14,173 bases of DNA from Bacillota bacterium (GTDB lineage Bacteria > Bacillota > Clostridia > Oscillospirales > Acutalibacteraceae). Every line of letters starts with the position of its first letter. Position 1 is the stretch's first letter. Position numbers and translations under genes: made by a program. Shown one piece after another: positions 1 to 7,539 of the stretch. The notes beneath the pieces were generated by a model that was not told the DNA's origin, made no database searches, and saw nothing but the letters and a program-made list of their open reading frames with translations. Location: the NCBI GenBank assembly GCA_029007015.1, contig JAQXHB010000046.1:1-14173 (forward strand). The letters are read 5' to 3'.

Positions 1-129
1 CACGCCGCAAAGCGGGCATGCAAAATCGTCAGGCAGGTCCTCGAACTTTGTGCCCGGAGCAATTCCGTTGTCGGGATCGCCCAGCGCTTCGTCATATACC
101 CATCCGCAGACATCGCAGACATATTTCAT
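1..129 (-). CDS. Rubredoxin (partial, C-terminus beyond window edge)
   Basis: Rubredoxin is a small cytoplasmic one-iron electron carrier, here probably feeding electrons to the flavodiiron protein encoded just upstream. The 43 visible residues start at the ATG at 127-129 and include both Cys pairs of the Fe(SCys)4 site. These are C5-x2-C8 followed by G-W-V-Y-D, and C38-P-L-C41-G. The middle segment (D-P-D-N-G-I-x-P-G-T-x-F-E-D-L-P-D-D) is the classic full-length rubredoxin loop, so only about 10 C-terminal residues should be missing. A good AAAGGAG ribosome binding site lies 8 bases before the ATG. The start is 21 bases past the stop of the flavodiiron gene with no terminator between them, so the two are very likely one operon. 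Family identity is certain from the motifs. The partner assignment is inferred from gene order. Confidence 0.95.
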   Translation of the reverse strand, partial: MKYVCDVCGWVYDEALGDPDNGIAPGTKFEDLPDDFACPLCGV

Positions 130-150
130 GGCGAAATCTCCTTTCTGCTG

Positions 151-1941
151 TTATTTTATTGGCTCAAAATCGGCGGCTCCGTGTTTGCACAGCGGGCAGA
201 CAAAATCATCGGGGAGTTTGTCGCCCTCGTAAACATAGCCGCAGACTTTGCAAACCCAGCCTTTTTTGCCCTCGGTGTTGGGCTTCGGTTTGACATTGTC
301 TTGATAATAGGTGTAGGTCATGGTCTCTTTGTCCGAGATGACTCGCGCCTCTGTCACCGAGCAGATGAACATGCCGTGGGTGTCCAAATCGACATACTGC
401 TCCACCTTGAGCGACATAAACGAGTTAATGTAATTGGGCAAAAAGGCGAGACCGTTATCCGAGCGGAAGGGTTCCTTGTCGGCAAATTTGTCGACCGTTC
501 TGCCGCTTTGGAAACCGAAATTCTCGAACAAACTGAAAGGCGCATCGACCGACAGACAGTTAACATTCATGATGCCGGTCTGCTTGATAACATGATGTGA
601 ATAATTCTGCTTGTTTATGCAAACGGCAACGCGGTTTGGCGAACTGGTCACCTGAGAGACGGTGTTCACAATCAGGCCGTTGTCCTTCTTGCCATCGTTA
701 GAGGTAACTACATACAGACCGTAGCCGATTTTGAAAAGGGCGGTCAAATCGTTTTTGTTGGCCGTTTTATCGTTCTGGGCGACATATTCCTTGGTCAACT
801 CATCGGCAAGAGCCTCGATTTGCGCCTTGTTTTCGTCGTTCATGGCCGACATTATCTTGACTGTAGTGTCGGCAAAGGTCAGATTCTTGCACTCTTCCAA
901 CATGGTGCGCATGGTCTTGGCGGCCAGCGGCGCCCAAGAGCCGTTCTCAATCAGGCCGACCGTCTTGTTTTTGAATCCGCGCTCGGTCAGGTGATTGATA
1001 AACTCCCTCATGAACGGGAAAATCTCTGCATTGTATGTGGTGGTGGCCAATACAATTTTGCCGTAACGGAAGGCATCCTCGACCGCTTCGGCCATGTCAA
1101 CGCGGGCAAGGTCGTTGACCACAACCTTGGGGCAGCCCTTAGCCTTGAGTTTTTCCGCCAGCAGTTCGACCGCCTTTTTGGTGTTGCCGTACACAGAGGT
1201 GTAGGCAATCACGATGCCCTCGCTTTCGACGCTGTAGGATGACCAGGTGTCATACAGCCCGATGTAATATCCTAAGTTTTCGGTCAAAATGGGGCCGTGC
1301 AGCGGGCATATTGTTTGGATGTCCAGCGTCGCCGCCTTTTTGAGCAGAGCCTGTACCTGCGCGCCGTATTTGCCGACGATACCGAAGTAGTAGCGTCTGG
1401 CCTCGCACGCCCAGTCCTCGTCGGCGTCGAGGGCGCCGAACTTGCCGAAACCGTCGGCCGAGAACAGCACCTTGTCCGTGCTGTCATATGTGACGATGAC
1501 CTCTGGCCAGTGTACCATCGGCGCTGTGACAAATGTCAGCACATGCTTGCCGAGGGCGAGAGTATCGCCCTCACCGACAACCACTCTGCGCTCGGCAAAG
1601 TCGGTGCCGAAAAAGTTTTGCATCATCGTAAAGGCCTTGGCCGATGAAACAATAACGGCGTTTGGATAAACCTGCATAAACTTGGCTATGTTGGCCGAGT
1701 GGTCAGGCTCCATGTGCTGGACTATGAGATAGTCGGGCTGCCTGTCACCGAGGGCGGCCGACAGATTGTCGAGCCACTCGTGGGTAAAGCGACCGTCCAC
1801 CGTGTCCATGACGGCAATTTTGTCATCAAGAATGACATAGGAGTTGTACGCCATGCCGTTGGGCACGACATACTGACCCTCGAAAAGTTCTATTTCGCGG
1901 TCATTGACTCCTACATAGCGGATATCGTTTGTAATTTCCAT
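151..1941 (-). CDS. Multidomain flavodiiron protein (MBL diiron + flavodoxin + flavin reductase + rubredoxin)
   Basis: This cytoplasmic enzyme reduces O2 to water and/or NO to N2O at a diiron site, a detoxification step in anaerobes. Residues 1-240 are the metallo-beta-lactamase-like domain with the full ligand set: H76-x-E78-x-D80-H81, H144, D163 and H215. Residues 242-385 are flavodoxin-like, with the FMN loop T-S-V-Y-G-N-T at 248-254. Residues ~398-545 resemble the FMN-binding flavin reductase family. Residues 560-596 are a short rubredoxin module (C564, C567, C582, C585; only 14 residues between the pairs). Modules three and four together resemble the high-molecular-weight rubredoxin (Hrb) that partners FprA in Moorella, here fused to the oxidase. 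The start is the ATG at 1941, with AAAGGAG 7 bases upstream. A 25-codon extension to 2016 would cover the promoter. It is first in an operon with the separate rubredoxin. O2 versus NO preference cannot be read from the sequence. Confidence 0.95.
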   Translation of the reverse strand: MEITNDIRYVGVNDREIELFEGQYVVPNGMAYNSYVILDDKIAVMDTVDGRFTHEWLDNLSAALGDRQPDYLIVQHMEPDHSANIAKFMQVYPNAVIVSSAKAFTMMQNFFGTDFAERRVVVGEGDTLALGKHVLTFVTAPMVHWPEVIVTYDSTDKVLFSADGFGKFGALDADEDWACEARRYYFGIVGKYGAQVQALLKKAATLDIQTICPLHGPILTENLGYYIGLYDTWSSYSVESEGIVIAYTSVYGNTKKAVELLAEKLKAKGCPKVVVNDLARVDMAEAVEDAFRYGKIVLATTTYNAEIFPFMREFINHLTERGFKNKTVGLIENGSWAPLAAKTMRTMLEECKNLTFADTTVKIMSAMNDENKAQIEALADELTKEYVAQNDKTANKNDLTALFKIGYGLYVVTSNDGKKDNGLIVNTVSQVTSSPNRVAVCINKQNYSHHVIKQTGIMNVNCLSVDAPFSLFENFGFQSGRTVDKFADKEPFRSDNGLAFLPNYINSFMSLKVEQYVDLDTHGMFICSVTEARVISDKETMTYTYYQDNVKPKPNTEGKKGWVCKVCGYVYEGDKLPDDFVCPLCKHGAADFEPIK

Positions 1942-2002
1942 TTTATCGCTCCTTTTATTGTTATTGGCAAAAATAAGTATGCCTAATCTTCTGCATATTA
2001 CG

Positions 2003-2031
2003 ATTATATCATACACCGCTGTAAAAATAAA
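2003..2031 (-). promoter_or_regulatory. Extended -10 promoter for the flavodiiron/rubredoxin operon
   Basis: On the minus strand TATAAT (2003-2008) is directly preceded by TGA (2009-2011), giving the extended -10 form TGnTATAAT. A weak -35, TTTATT (2026-2031), lies 17 bases upstream. The start point would be near 1996, leaving a leader of about 55 bases that contains the AAAGGAG site (1949-1955). It fires away from the ABC promoters. Confidence 0.65.
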
Positions 2032-2131
2032 GCGGCTAATAGAAAAATGCCGAAACTTTTTTTCGTACGGTTTTAGCCGTCACATCACTCGGCAGCATCC
2101 AATTAACCGCCCGAAATTTACCCAACCTTTG

Positions 2132-2149
2132 TGCAAGGTATCACTTGCA
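2132..2149. repeat. Perfect 6-bp inverted repeat (TGCAAG-N6-CTTGCA), candidate operator
   Basis: TGCAAG (2132-2137) and CTTGCA (2144-2149) form a perfect dyad with a 6-base spacer. The right arm overlaps the -35 box of the upstream ABC promoter (TTGCAA, 2145-2150). The size and placement fit an operator for a dimeric repressor of the MarR or TetR type. No such regulator is encoded in the window, so this is inference. Confidence 0.4.
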
Positions 2150-2173
2150 AAATAAAAACAATGATGATACAAT
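2145..2173 (+). promoter_or_regulatory. Upstream promoter P1 of the ABC exporter operon
   Basis: A TTGCAA -35 (2145-2150), an exact 17-base spacer and a TACAAT -10 (2168-2173) are preceded by TGA, so the -10 is of the extended type. Transcription would begin near 2180, inside the -35 of the second promoter. Confidence 0.6.
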
Positions 2174-2181
2174 TTACAGTG

Positions 2182-2210
2182 TTGCAATAAGCACAGAGGG
2201 AATCTATAAT
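2182..2210 (+). promoter_or_regulatory. Downstream promoter P2 of the ABC exporter operon
   Basis: A TTGCAA -35 (2182-2187), a 17-base spacer and a perfect TATAAT -10 (2205-2210) lie exactly 37 bases after P1, using the same -35 hexamer. The start near 2217 gives a short leader of about 24 bases containing only the GAGGAG ribosome site (2228-2233) before the ATG at 2241. Confidence 0.65.
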
Positions 2211-2240
2211 ATGTGGAATATTATTACGAGGAGAGTTCTG

Positions 2241-3992
2241 ATGATAAAAAAATTAGCAAGGAGCATCCGTGAATACAAGAAGGCAACCGTTCTCACTCCG
2301 TTGTTCATGGTGGGCGAGGTCAGCCTTGAGTGCGTCATTCCGCTGGTCACCGCGCGGCTGATAAATGCCATTCAGGGCGCCGCCGGCGGCTCGCTTGATA
2401 TGGCGGTCATCGGCAAATACGCCGTCATACTGGTGCTCATGGCGCTCGGCTCAATGACCTGCGGCATACTGTCGGGCTGGTTTTGCGCGACCGCGTCAAG
2501 CGGCTTTGCCAGAAATTTGCGCCACGACCTATTTGCCAAAGTTAGAAATTTCTCATTTGCCAATATTGATAGTTTTTCGTCATCCGGCTTGGTCACACGC
2601 CTGACAACCGATGTCACAAATGTGCAAAACGCCTTTATGATGATTATACGAATTGCCGTGCGTGCGCCGCTGATGTTTGTTTTCGCCATTTCAATGTCGG
2701 TATATGTCGGCCGGTCGCTGTCGCTTGTTTTCGTGATTATTCTGCCCATCTTGGCCTTTGGCCTCTTTGCCATCATACGGCGCGCCATGCCAATGTTTCG
2801 CGCGGTGTTCAAGAAGTACGACCAACTGAACAACTCTGTTCAGGAGAATGTCAAGGGCATGCGCGTAGTCAAATCTTTCGTGCGTGAGGATTACGAGAAG
2901 CAGAAGTTTTCGGCGGCGGCCGATGATGTGTGCAATGACTTCACCCGCGCCGAGAAAATACTGGCTTTCAACAGCCCTCTGATGACCCTTTCAATGTATT
3001 TTTGCATGCTCATCATACCCTATTTTGCCGCCCGACTCATAATCATGAGCGGCGGGGTTTCCATGCAGATAGGCAATTTGTCCAGCATGATAACCTACAG
3101 CGTGCAGATACTGTTTTCGCTGATGATGGTGTCGATGATATTTGTAATGGTCACTATGGCCGCCGAGTCGTCGCGCCGCATTATCGAGGTGCTCGATACC
3201 GACAGCGAACTTCACAACCCGGCCGACCCGGTTATGACGGTGGCCGACGGCAGTATAGACTTTGACGGGGTCAGTTTCAGGTATTCGGCTGAGTCGGCCG
3301 CCGACTCACTGACCGACATCAATCTGCACATAAAGTCGGGGCAGACGGTCGGCATCATCGGCTCCACCGGCAGTGGTAAAACAACCCTCATTCAACTTAT
3401 CTCGCGGCTGTATGACGCAAGCAAAGGCACCGTCAGGGTGGGCGGTGTCGATGTGCGCGATTACGACATGGAGACACTGCGCAATCAGGTGGCCGTCGTA
3501 CTGCAAAAGAATGTGCTGTTTTCCGGCACTATCAGGGAAAACTTGCAATGGGGCGACCCGGACGCGAGCGATGAAGAACTCATACGCATCTGCCGGCTGG
3601 CGCAGGCCGACGAGTTTATTCAGTCTTTTCCCGATAAGTATGACACATACATCGAGCAGGGCGGAGCCAATGTCTCGGGCGGCCAGAAACAGCGTTTGTG
3701 CATTGCGCGCGCACTGCTGAAAAAGCCCAAAATACTCATTCTGGACGACTCCACCAGCGCCGTCGATACCAAAACCGACGCGCTCATTCGCAGAGCATTC
3801 CGCGAGGAAATTCCGGGCACGACCAAGATAATTATCGCACAGCGCGTCAGTTCGGTGGAGGACGCCGACATGATAGTTGTGCTTGACAGCGGCAAAATTT
3901 CCGCCTGTGGCAAGCATGAGCAACTTATGCGCGAGAGCGAAATATACCGTGAGGTATATAAATCTCAAAACAAGGGCGGTGATGAGCAGTGA
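2241..3992 (+). CDS. ABC exporter half-transporter, degenerate-site subunit
   Basis: This 583-residue protein is one half of a type IV (MsbA-like) ABC exporter: six membrane segments (about 16-40, 57-82, 131-155, 158-178, 243-270, 285-308), then a nucleotide-binding domain. Walker A is G-S-T-G-S-G-K-T-T at 374-382, the Q-loop is Q422, and the signature is a canonical V-S-G-G-Q at 478-482. The usual Walker B catalytic Glu is Asp (D503) and the switch His is Gln (Q534). This is the pattern of the non-catalytic subunit in heterodimeric exporters such as TM287/288 and BmrCD. The start at 2241 has GAGGAG 7 bases upstream, and earlier starts overlap the P2 promoter. The gene ends in a 4-base overlap with the partner gene. 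The substrate is unknown; drugs, lipids or peptides are all possible. Confidence 0.93.
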   Translation: MIKKLARSIREYKKATVLTPLFMVGEVSLECVIPLVTARLINAIQGAAGGSLDMAVIGKYAVILVLMALGSMTCGILSGWFCATASSGFARNLRHDLFAKVRNFSFANIDSFSSSGLVTRLTTDVTNVQNAFMMIIRIAVRAPLMFVFAISMSVYVGRSLSLVFVIILPILAFGLFAIIRRAMPMFRAVFKKYDQLNNSVQENVKGMRVVKSFVREDYEKQKFSAAADDVCNDFTRAEKILAFNSPLMTLSMYFCMLIIPYFAARLIIMSGGVSMQIGNLSSMITYSVQILFSLMMVSMIFVMVTMAAESSRRIIEVLDTDSELHNPADPVMTVADGSIDFDGVSFRYSAESAADSLTDINLHIKSGQTVGIIGSTGSGKTTLIQLISRLYDASKGTVRVGGVDVRDYDMETLRNQVAVVLQKNVLFSGTIRENLQWGDPDASDEELIRICRLAQADEFIQSFPDKYDTYIEQGGANVSGGQKQRLCIARALLKKPKILILDDSTSAVDTKTDALIRRAFREEIPGTTKIIIAQRVSSVEDADMIVVLDSGKISACGKHEQLMRESEIYREVYKSQNKGGDEQ

Positions 3993-5914
3993 GTAAGCAA
4001 AACATGCCGAAACAGCGGGCGAAAAAGGGCACATTTACGCGGCTGCTCCGCCTGCTTATCAGCGACTACAAGTGGCTGCTGCCGGTGGTGCTCGTCTGCA
4101 TCGCCATAAACTCGGTGGGAAATGTATTGCCGTCGGTATTCTTAAAGAATATCACCGATTATATCGAAATAGGGCTGGTCAGCGGCTGGTCAGCAGTCAG
4201 CGGCGATATTGTCCGCTTGCTTGTGATAATGGGATGCGTTCTGCTCGTTGCGCTCATATCCTCATTTACGCATGCGCGCGTGATGGCCGTTGTCACCCAG
4301 GGCTTCCTAAATAAAATGCGCAAGCGCATGTTCAACGGCATGCAGAATTTGCCCATTAAGTATTTTGACTCGACCGGTCACGGCGATATCATGAGTTACT
4401 ATACCAACGATATCGACACCCTTCGCCAACTGATATCCCAAAGTTTGCCGAATATGCTCAACTCGGCCATCATTCTCATCAGTTTGGTCGCTGTCATGCT
4501 TTATTACAGCATGAGTCTGATGCTGGTCATAGTGCTGGGCGTGGTTGTGATGGTGCTGGCAGTTAAAGGCATCGGCAGCCGCAGTGCCAGATACTTTGTC
4601 CGCCAACAGCATTCTCTCGGCAAGGCAGAGGGCTTCATCGAGGAGATGATGAACGGTCAAAAGGTGGTCAAGGTGTTTTGTCATGAGGACGAGAGCCTAC
4701 GCGACTTTGATAAACTCAACGATCAACTTTTCCACGATGCTGAGCAGGCCAACCGTTACGGCAACATTCTCGGCCCGGTAATGGGCAACATCGGCAATTT
4801 GCTGTATGTCATCATTGCTCTCGCCGGCATAATGGTTATTTCGCTCGGACTGCCCAACTACTCGTTGAGCGGGCTTGCATCGGGCAGTTTCGGCGCGGCG
4901 CTTCAGTTGTCGGTGGTCATTTCATTTTTGAATATCGGGCGCCAGTTTACCAACAATGTCAATCAGATTGCCCAGCAGTTCAATTCCATAGTGATGGCCT
5001 TGGCCGGCGCTGAGCGCATATTCGACCTGATGGACCAGCAGCCCGAACATGATGACGGATATGTTACTTTGGTCAACGCCAAATACGACGAGAGCGGCGA
5101 ACTGGTCGAGTGCAGTGAGCACACCGGTATTTGGGCGTGGTGCCACCCGCACGGCGACGGCACAGTCACTTATACACGGCTGACCGGTGATGTGCGTCTG
5201 TTTGATGTCGATTTTGAATATGAAAAGGGCAAGCCGGTGCTTCATGATGTCTCGCTGTGGGCAGAGCCGGGGCAGAAGATTGCCTTTGTCGGCTCCACCG
5301 GCGCCGGCAAAACCACCATCACCAACCTTATCAACCGCTTTTATGACATCGAGGACGGCAAAATCCGCTACGACGGCATCAATATCAACAAAATCAAAAA
5401 GGCCGATTTGCGCCGCTCGTTGGGGGCCGTTTTACAGGATGTCAACCTGTTTACCGGCACTGTGATGGACAATATACGGTACGGCAAACTTGATGCGACC
5501 GACGAGGAGTGCATCGCCGCCGCCAAACTGGCCAATGCCGACGACTTCATCTCCCGCCTGCCGCAGGGGTACAATACCATGCTCGCCTCCAACGGCGCCA
5601 ATCTGTCGCAGGGCCAGCGCCAACTCATTTCCATCGCGCGTGCGGCTGTGGCCGACCCTCCGGTTATGATAATGGACGAGGCCACATCGTCTATCGACAC
5701 GCGCACCGAGGCACTGGTACAGCAGGGAATGGATGCACTCATGAAGGGCAGAACGGTCTTTGTCATCGCTCACCGCCTCTCTACCGTGCGCAATTCCGAC
5801 GCCATAATGGTGCTTGAGCACGGGCGCATAATCGAGCGTGGCTCTCACGATGACCTTATCGAAAAGCGCGGCACCTATTATCAGTTATACACCGGCGCAT
5901 TTGAACTTGAGTAA
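3989..5914 (+). CDS. ABC exporter half-transporter, catalytic subunit
   Basis: This 641-residue protein is the partner subunit of the exporter. It has six membrane segments (about 28-52, 73-95, 154-173, 176-195, 265-288, 303-318) and a nucleotide-binding domain with Walker A G-S-T-G-A-G-K-T-T at 435-443. The Q-loop is Q483, Walker B ends in catalytic E564, and the switch His is H595. The signature is L-S-Q-G-Q (539-543) rather than LSGGQ. It pairs with the other subunit's D503/Q534 site, so one ATP site is degenerate and the other intact. An insert of roughly 45 residues (357-400), rich in Trp, Cys, His and Gly (W-A-W-C-H-P-H-G-D-G at 382-391), sits between the membrane domain and the nucleotide-binding domain. 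The start is GTG at 3989, with overlap 3989-3992 (GTGA) and a weak GGTGAT site, implying translational coupling. An ATG at 4004 is the alternative. Confidence 0.93.
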   Translation: MSKQNMPKQRAKKGTFTRLLRLLISDYKWLLPVVLVCIAINSVGNVLPSVFLKNITDYIEIGLVSGWSAVSGDIVRLLVIMGCVLLVALISSFTHARVMAVVTQGFLNKMRKRMFNGMQNLPIKYFDSTGHGDIMSYYTNDIDTLRQLISQSLPNMLNSAIILISLVAVMLYYSMSLMLVIVLGVVVMVLAVKGIGSRSARYFVRQQHSLGKAEGFIEEMMNGQKVVKVFCHEDESLRDFDKLNDQLFHDAEQANRYGNILGPVMGNIGNLLYVIIALAGIMVISLGLPNYSLSGLASGSFGAALQLSVVISFLNIGRQFTNNVNQIAQQFNSIVMALAGAERIFDLMDQQPEHDDGYVTLVNAKYDESGELVECSEHTGIWAWCHPHGDGTVTYTRLTGDVRLFDVDFEYEKGKPVLHDVSLWAEPGQKIAFVGSTGAGKTTITNLINRFYDIEDGKIRYDGININKIKKADLRRSLGAVLQDVNLFTGTVMDNIRYGKLDATDEECIAAAKLANADDFISRLPQGYNTMLASNGANLSQGQRQLISIARAAVADPPVMIMDEATSSIDTRTEALVQQGMDALMKGRTVFVIAHRLSTVRNSDAIMVLEHGRIIERGSHDDLIEKRGTYYQLYTGAFELE

Positions 5915-5926
5915 TAATTTGCATTG

Positions 5927-5966
5927 CAGAGGGCGGCTCCGACAGCAGGGGTTGCCCTCTGTTTTG
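5927..5966 (+). terminator. Rho-independent terminator of the ABC operon
   Basis: CAGAGGGC (5927-5934) pairs perfectly with GCCCTCTG (5954-5961), extendable by two G-U pairs, and a TTTT run follows at 5962-5965. It starts 12 bases after the ABC stop codon. The loop is long and the U-run short, so termination may be partial. Confidence 0.7.
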
Positions 5967-5985
5967 CGGCGGTCAATTATTTGTG

Positions 5986-6014
5986 TTGATAAAGGCCGCG
6001 CGGTGTGGTACAAT
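5986..6014 (+). promoter_or_regulatory. Promoter for the rRNA methyltransferase gene
   Basis: A TTGATA -35 (5986-5991), a 17-base spacer and a TACAAT -10 (6009-6014) are preceded by TGG, giving an extended -10. The start near 6021 leaves about 23 bases to the TTG start codon, with the AAGGGAAG ribosome site between. Confidence 0.7.
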
Positions 6015-6043
6015 TTGTGTATTAAGCGAAGGGAAGAATTGAT

Positions 6044-7273
6044 TTGAAAATTCAACGCGATTATCCCACCCTGACCGTCACCAAAAAAGGCGAAGCGGCG
6101 CTCAAGGGCGGACATCCTTGGGTGTACGACGCCGAGATAGTTTCGGGCGAGAGTGATGATATTGCCAACGGCAGTCTGGTAGATGTTGTGTCCGGACGCG
6201 GTTCATACCTCGGCACCGGCTTTTACAGCCGACAGAGCAAAATTCGCGTGCGCGTGCTGTCCGGCAACGCCAACGACCGATTCGACGGGGCTTTTTTTGA
6301 GCGCCGTGTGCGCTACGCCGTCGACTATCGCCGCACGGTCATGGGCGATGACTTTGACTGCTGTCGGTTGATTTTCGGTGAGTCGGACGGACTGCCCGGC
6401 CTGACGGTGGACAAGTTCGGTGATGTTTTGGTCACGCAGGTGCTTTCATTCGGAATGGATGCTGTTAAGGGCACCGTCTTTGCCGCGCTGCGAAAGGTGC
6501 TCGGTGAGTACGGTGTGCCGGTGCGCGGGATATTCGAGCGCAACGATGTGGCCATTCGCCGGCTCGAAGGGCTCGACGAGTACAAGGGTTGGTACGACCC
6601 TGACGGCGAGGGACATCCCGACTCCACCGTGACCGAAATTGTCGAAAACGGCATACGGTACACGGTCGATTTTGAGAATGGGCAAAAGACCGGCTTTTTT
6701 CTTGACCAGAAGTACAACCGCCGCGAGGTGGCGCGCATTGCGCGCGGCAAGCGGGTGCTCGACTGCTTTACGCACACCGGCTCATTTGCGCTCAATGCCG
6801 CATACGGCGGTGCCGAGCATGTTACCGCTGTCGATATTTCTGCCGCCGCCGTCGAAATGGCGCGGCACAATGCGAGCCTGAACGGGCTTGATGAGCGTAT
6901 GGATTTCTTGCAGGCCGATGTGTTTGATTTACTGCCGCGGCTTGAAAAGGAGCATCACGGATACGATTTTGTCATACTCGACCCGCCGGCTTTTACAAAG
7001 AGCCGCCGCACCGTCGACTCGGCCACCCGCGGGTACAAGGAAATCAACTACCGCGCTATGAAAATGCTGCCGCGCGGCGGCTACCTTGCAACCTGCTCGT
7101 GCTCCCACTTCATGCGCAACGATTTGTTTGTAAAGATGCTGCACTCTGCGGCGTCAGACGCGGGTGTGCAGTTGAAGCAGGTGGAGGTGCGTCAGCAGGC
7201 GTGCGACCATCCGGTGCTGTGGAATGTGCCCGAGACCGACTACCTCAAGTTTTACATTTTTCAAATAATATAG
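6044..7273 (+). CDS. Class I SAM-dependent rRNA methyltransferase, RlmI family
   Basis: The family member RlmI makes 5-methylcytosine at position 1962 of 23S rRNA. This 409-residue protein has the family layout and length: an N-terminal PUA domain (about 1-80, with G-H-P-W-V-Y at 23-28), a central linking domain, and a Rossmann methyltransferase domain from about 205. Visible motifs are N-G-Q-K-T-G-F-F-L-D-Q (212-222), SAM-binding V-L-D-C-F-T-H-T-G-S-F (238-248), D-P-P-A-F (313-317) and the catalytic-cysteine motif C-S-C-S-H (351-355). The start is TTG at 6044, with AAGGGAAG 7 bases upstream and only 30 bases after the -10, so no longer protein is likely. Its stop codon overlaps the AGGAGG site of the next gene, so the two are cotranscribed. 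Family assignment is firm. The exact base modified is inferred. Confidence 0.9.
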   Translation: MKIQRDYPTLTVTKKGEAALKGGHPWVYDAEIVSGESDDIANGSLVDVVSGRGSYLGTGFYSRQSKIRVRVLSGNANDRFDGAFFERRVRYAVDYRRTVMGDDFDCCRLIFGESDGLPGLTVDKFGDVLVTQVLSFGMDAVKGTVFAALRKVLGEYGVPVRGIFERNDVAIRRLEGLDEYKGWYDPDGEGHPDSTVTEIVENGIRYTVDFENGQKTGFFLDQKYNRREVARIARGKRVLDCFTHTGSFALNAAYGGAEHVTAVDISAAAVEMARHNASLNGLDERMDFLQADVFDLLPRLEKEHHGYDFVILDPPAFTKSRRTVDSATRGYKEINYRAMKMLPRGGYLATCSCSHFMRNDLFVKMLHSAASDAGVQLKQVEVRQQACDHPVLWNVPETDYLKFYIFQII

Positions 7274-7283
7274 GAGGCCATAC

Positions 7284-7490
7284 ATGGAACAGTCGAAAAT
7301 TGACCGTATAAATGAACTGGCGCGCAAGGCGCGTACCGAGGGGCTGACCGACGGTGAGCGGGAGGAACAGCAGGCATTGCGTCAGGAGTATATTGCGGCA
7401 TACCGCAAGTCGCTGACCGATATATTGGACAATTCATACATCCAGCGGCCCGACGGCAGTAAGGAAAAGGTTCGCCGCAAAGACAGTTAA
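7284..7490 (+). CDS. UPF0291 / DUF896 (YnzC-like) small protein
   Basis: This 68-residue charged cytoplasmic protein matches the YnzC family. Its core reads K-I-D-R-I-N-E-L-A-x-K (5-15), E-G-L-T (19-22) and L-R-Q-E-Y-x-x-x-Y-R-K-S (32-43), which in Bacillus YnzC forms a two-helix hairpin. No biochemical function is established, though the B. subtilis member lies in the SOS-regulated yneA region. A strong AGGAGG site (7272-7277) precedes the ATG by 6 bases and overlaps the preceding stop codon. It ends the methyltransferase transcription unit at a clear hairpin terminator. The family call rests on pattern recognition of the conserved N-terminal half. Confidence 0.88.
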   Translation: MEQSKIDRINELARKARTEGLTDGEREEQQALRQEYIAAYRKSLTDILDNSYIQRPDGSKEKVRRKDS

Positions 7491-7501
7491 ATAATGAAAA
7501 G

Positions 7502-7539
7502 CAGTCGACGAAAGTGTCATTTCCGCCGACTGTTTTTTT
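7502..7539. terminator. Bidirectional terminator between convergent genes
   Basis: CAGTCGACG (7502-7510) pairs with CGCCGACTG (7524-7532) with one A/C mismatch. On the plus strand the stem is followed by seven T (7533-7539). On the minus strand it is followed by GCTTTTC. It lies 11 bases after the UPF0291 stop and about 5 bases past the minus-strand DUF421 stop, so it can serve both. Confidence 0.85.

Larger units (their letters stand above)
1942..2240. other. Divergent intergenic regulatory region
   Basis: This stretch of about 300 bases separates the minus-strand flavodiiron operon from the plus-strand ABC exporter genes. It contains one minus-strand promoter, two plus-strand promoters and an inverted repeat, each listed separately. 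I see no supported coding sequence. A reading frame that opens at 2145 crosses both plus-strand promoters and is not a credible start. A loose palindrome with 4-base arms (ACGG/CCGT, 2067-2080) lies between the two promoter sets. Confidence 0.6.

Noticed and set aside
1942..2016. 25-codon N-terminal extension of the flavodiiron protein
   Set aside because: It would cover the extended -10 promoter. The internal ATG at 1941 has AAAGGAG 7 bases upstream and gives the family's normal N-terminus.
2145..2240. N-terminal extension of the first ABC subunit (start at 2145 or 2211)
   Set aside because: The 2145 start lies inside the P1 -35 box. The 2211 ATG directly follows the P2 -10 and has no ribosome site. 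The 2241 ATG has GAGGAG at the right distance.
3306..4034. Minus-strand open frame of 242 codons inside the first ABC gene
   Set aside because: It is antisense to the conserved nucleotide-binding domain. Its translation has no family features and it has no promoter.
6325..6870. Minus-strand open frame of 181 codons inside the methyltransferase gene
   Set aside because: Its Ser/Pro/Arg-rich low-complexity translation is typical of a shadow frame opposite a real gene.
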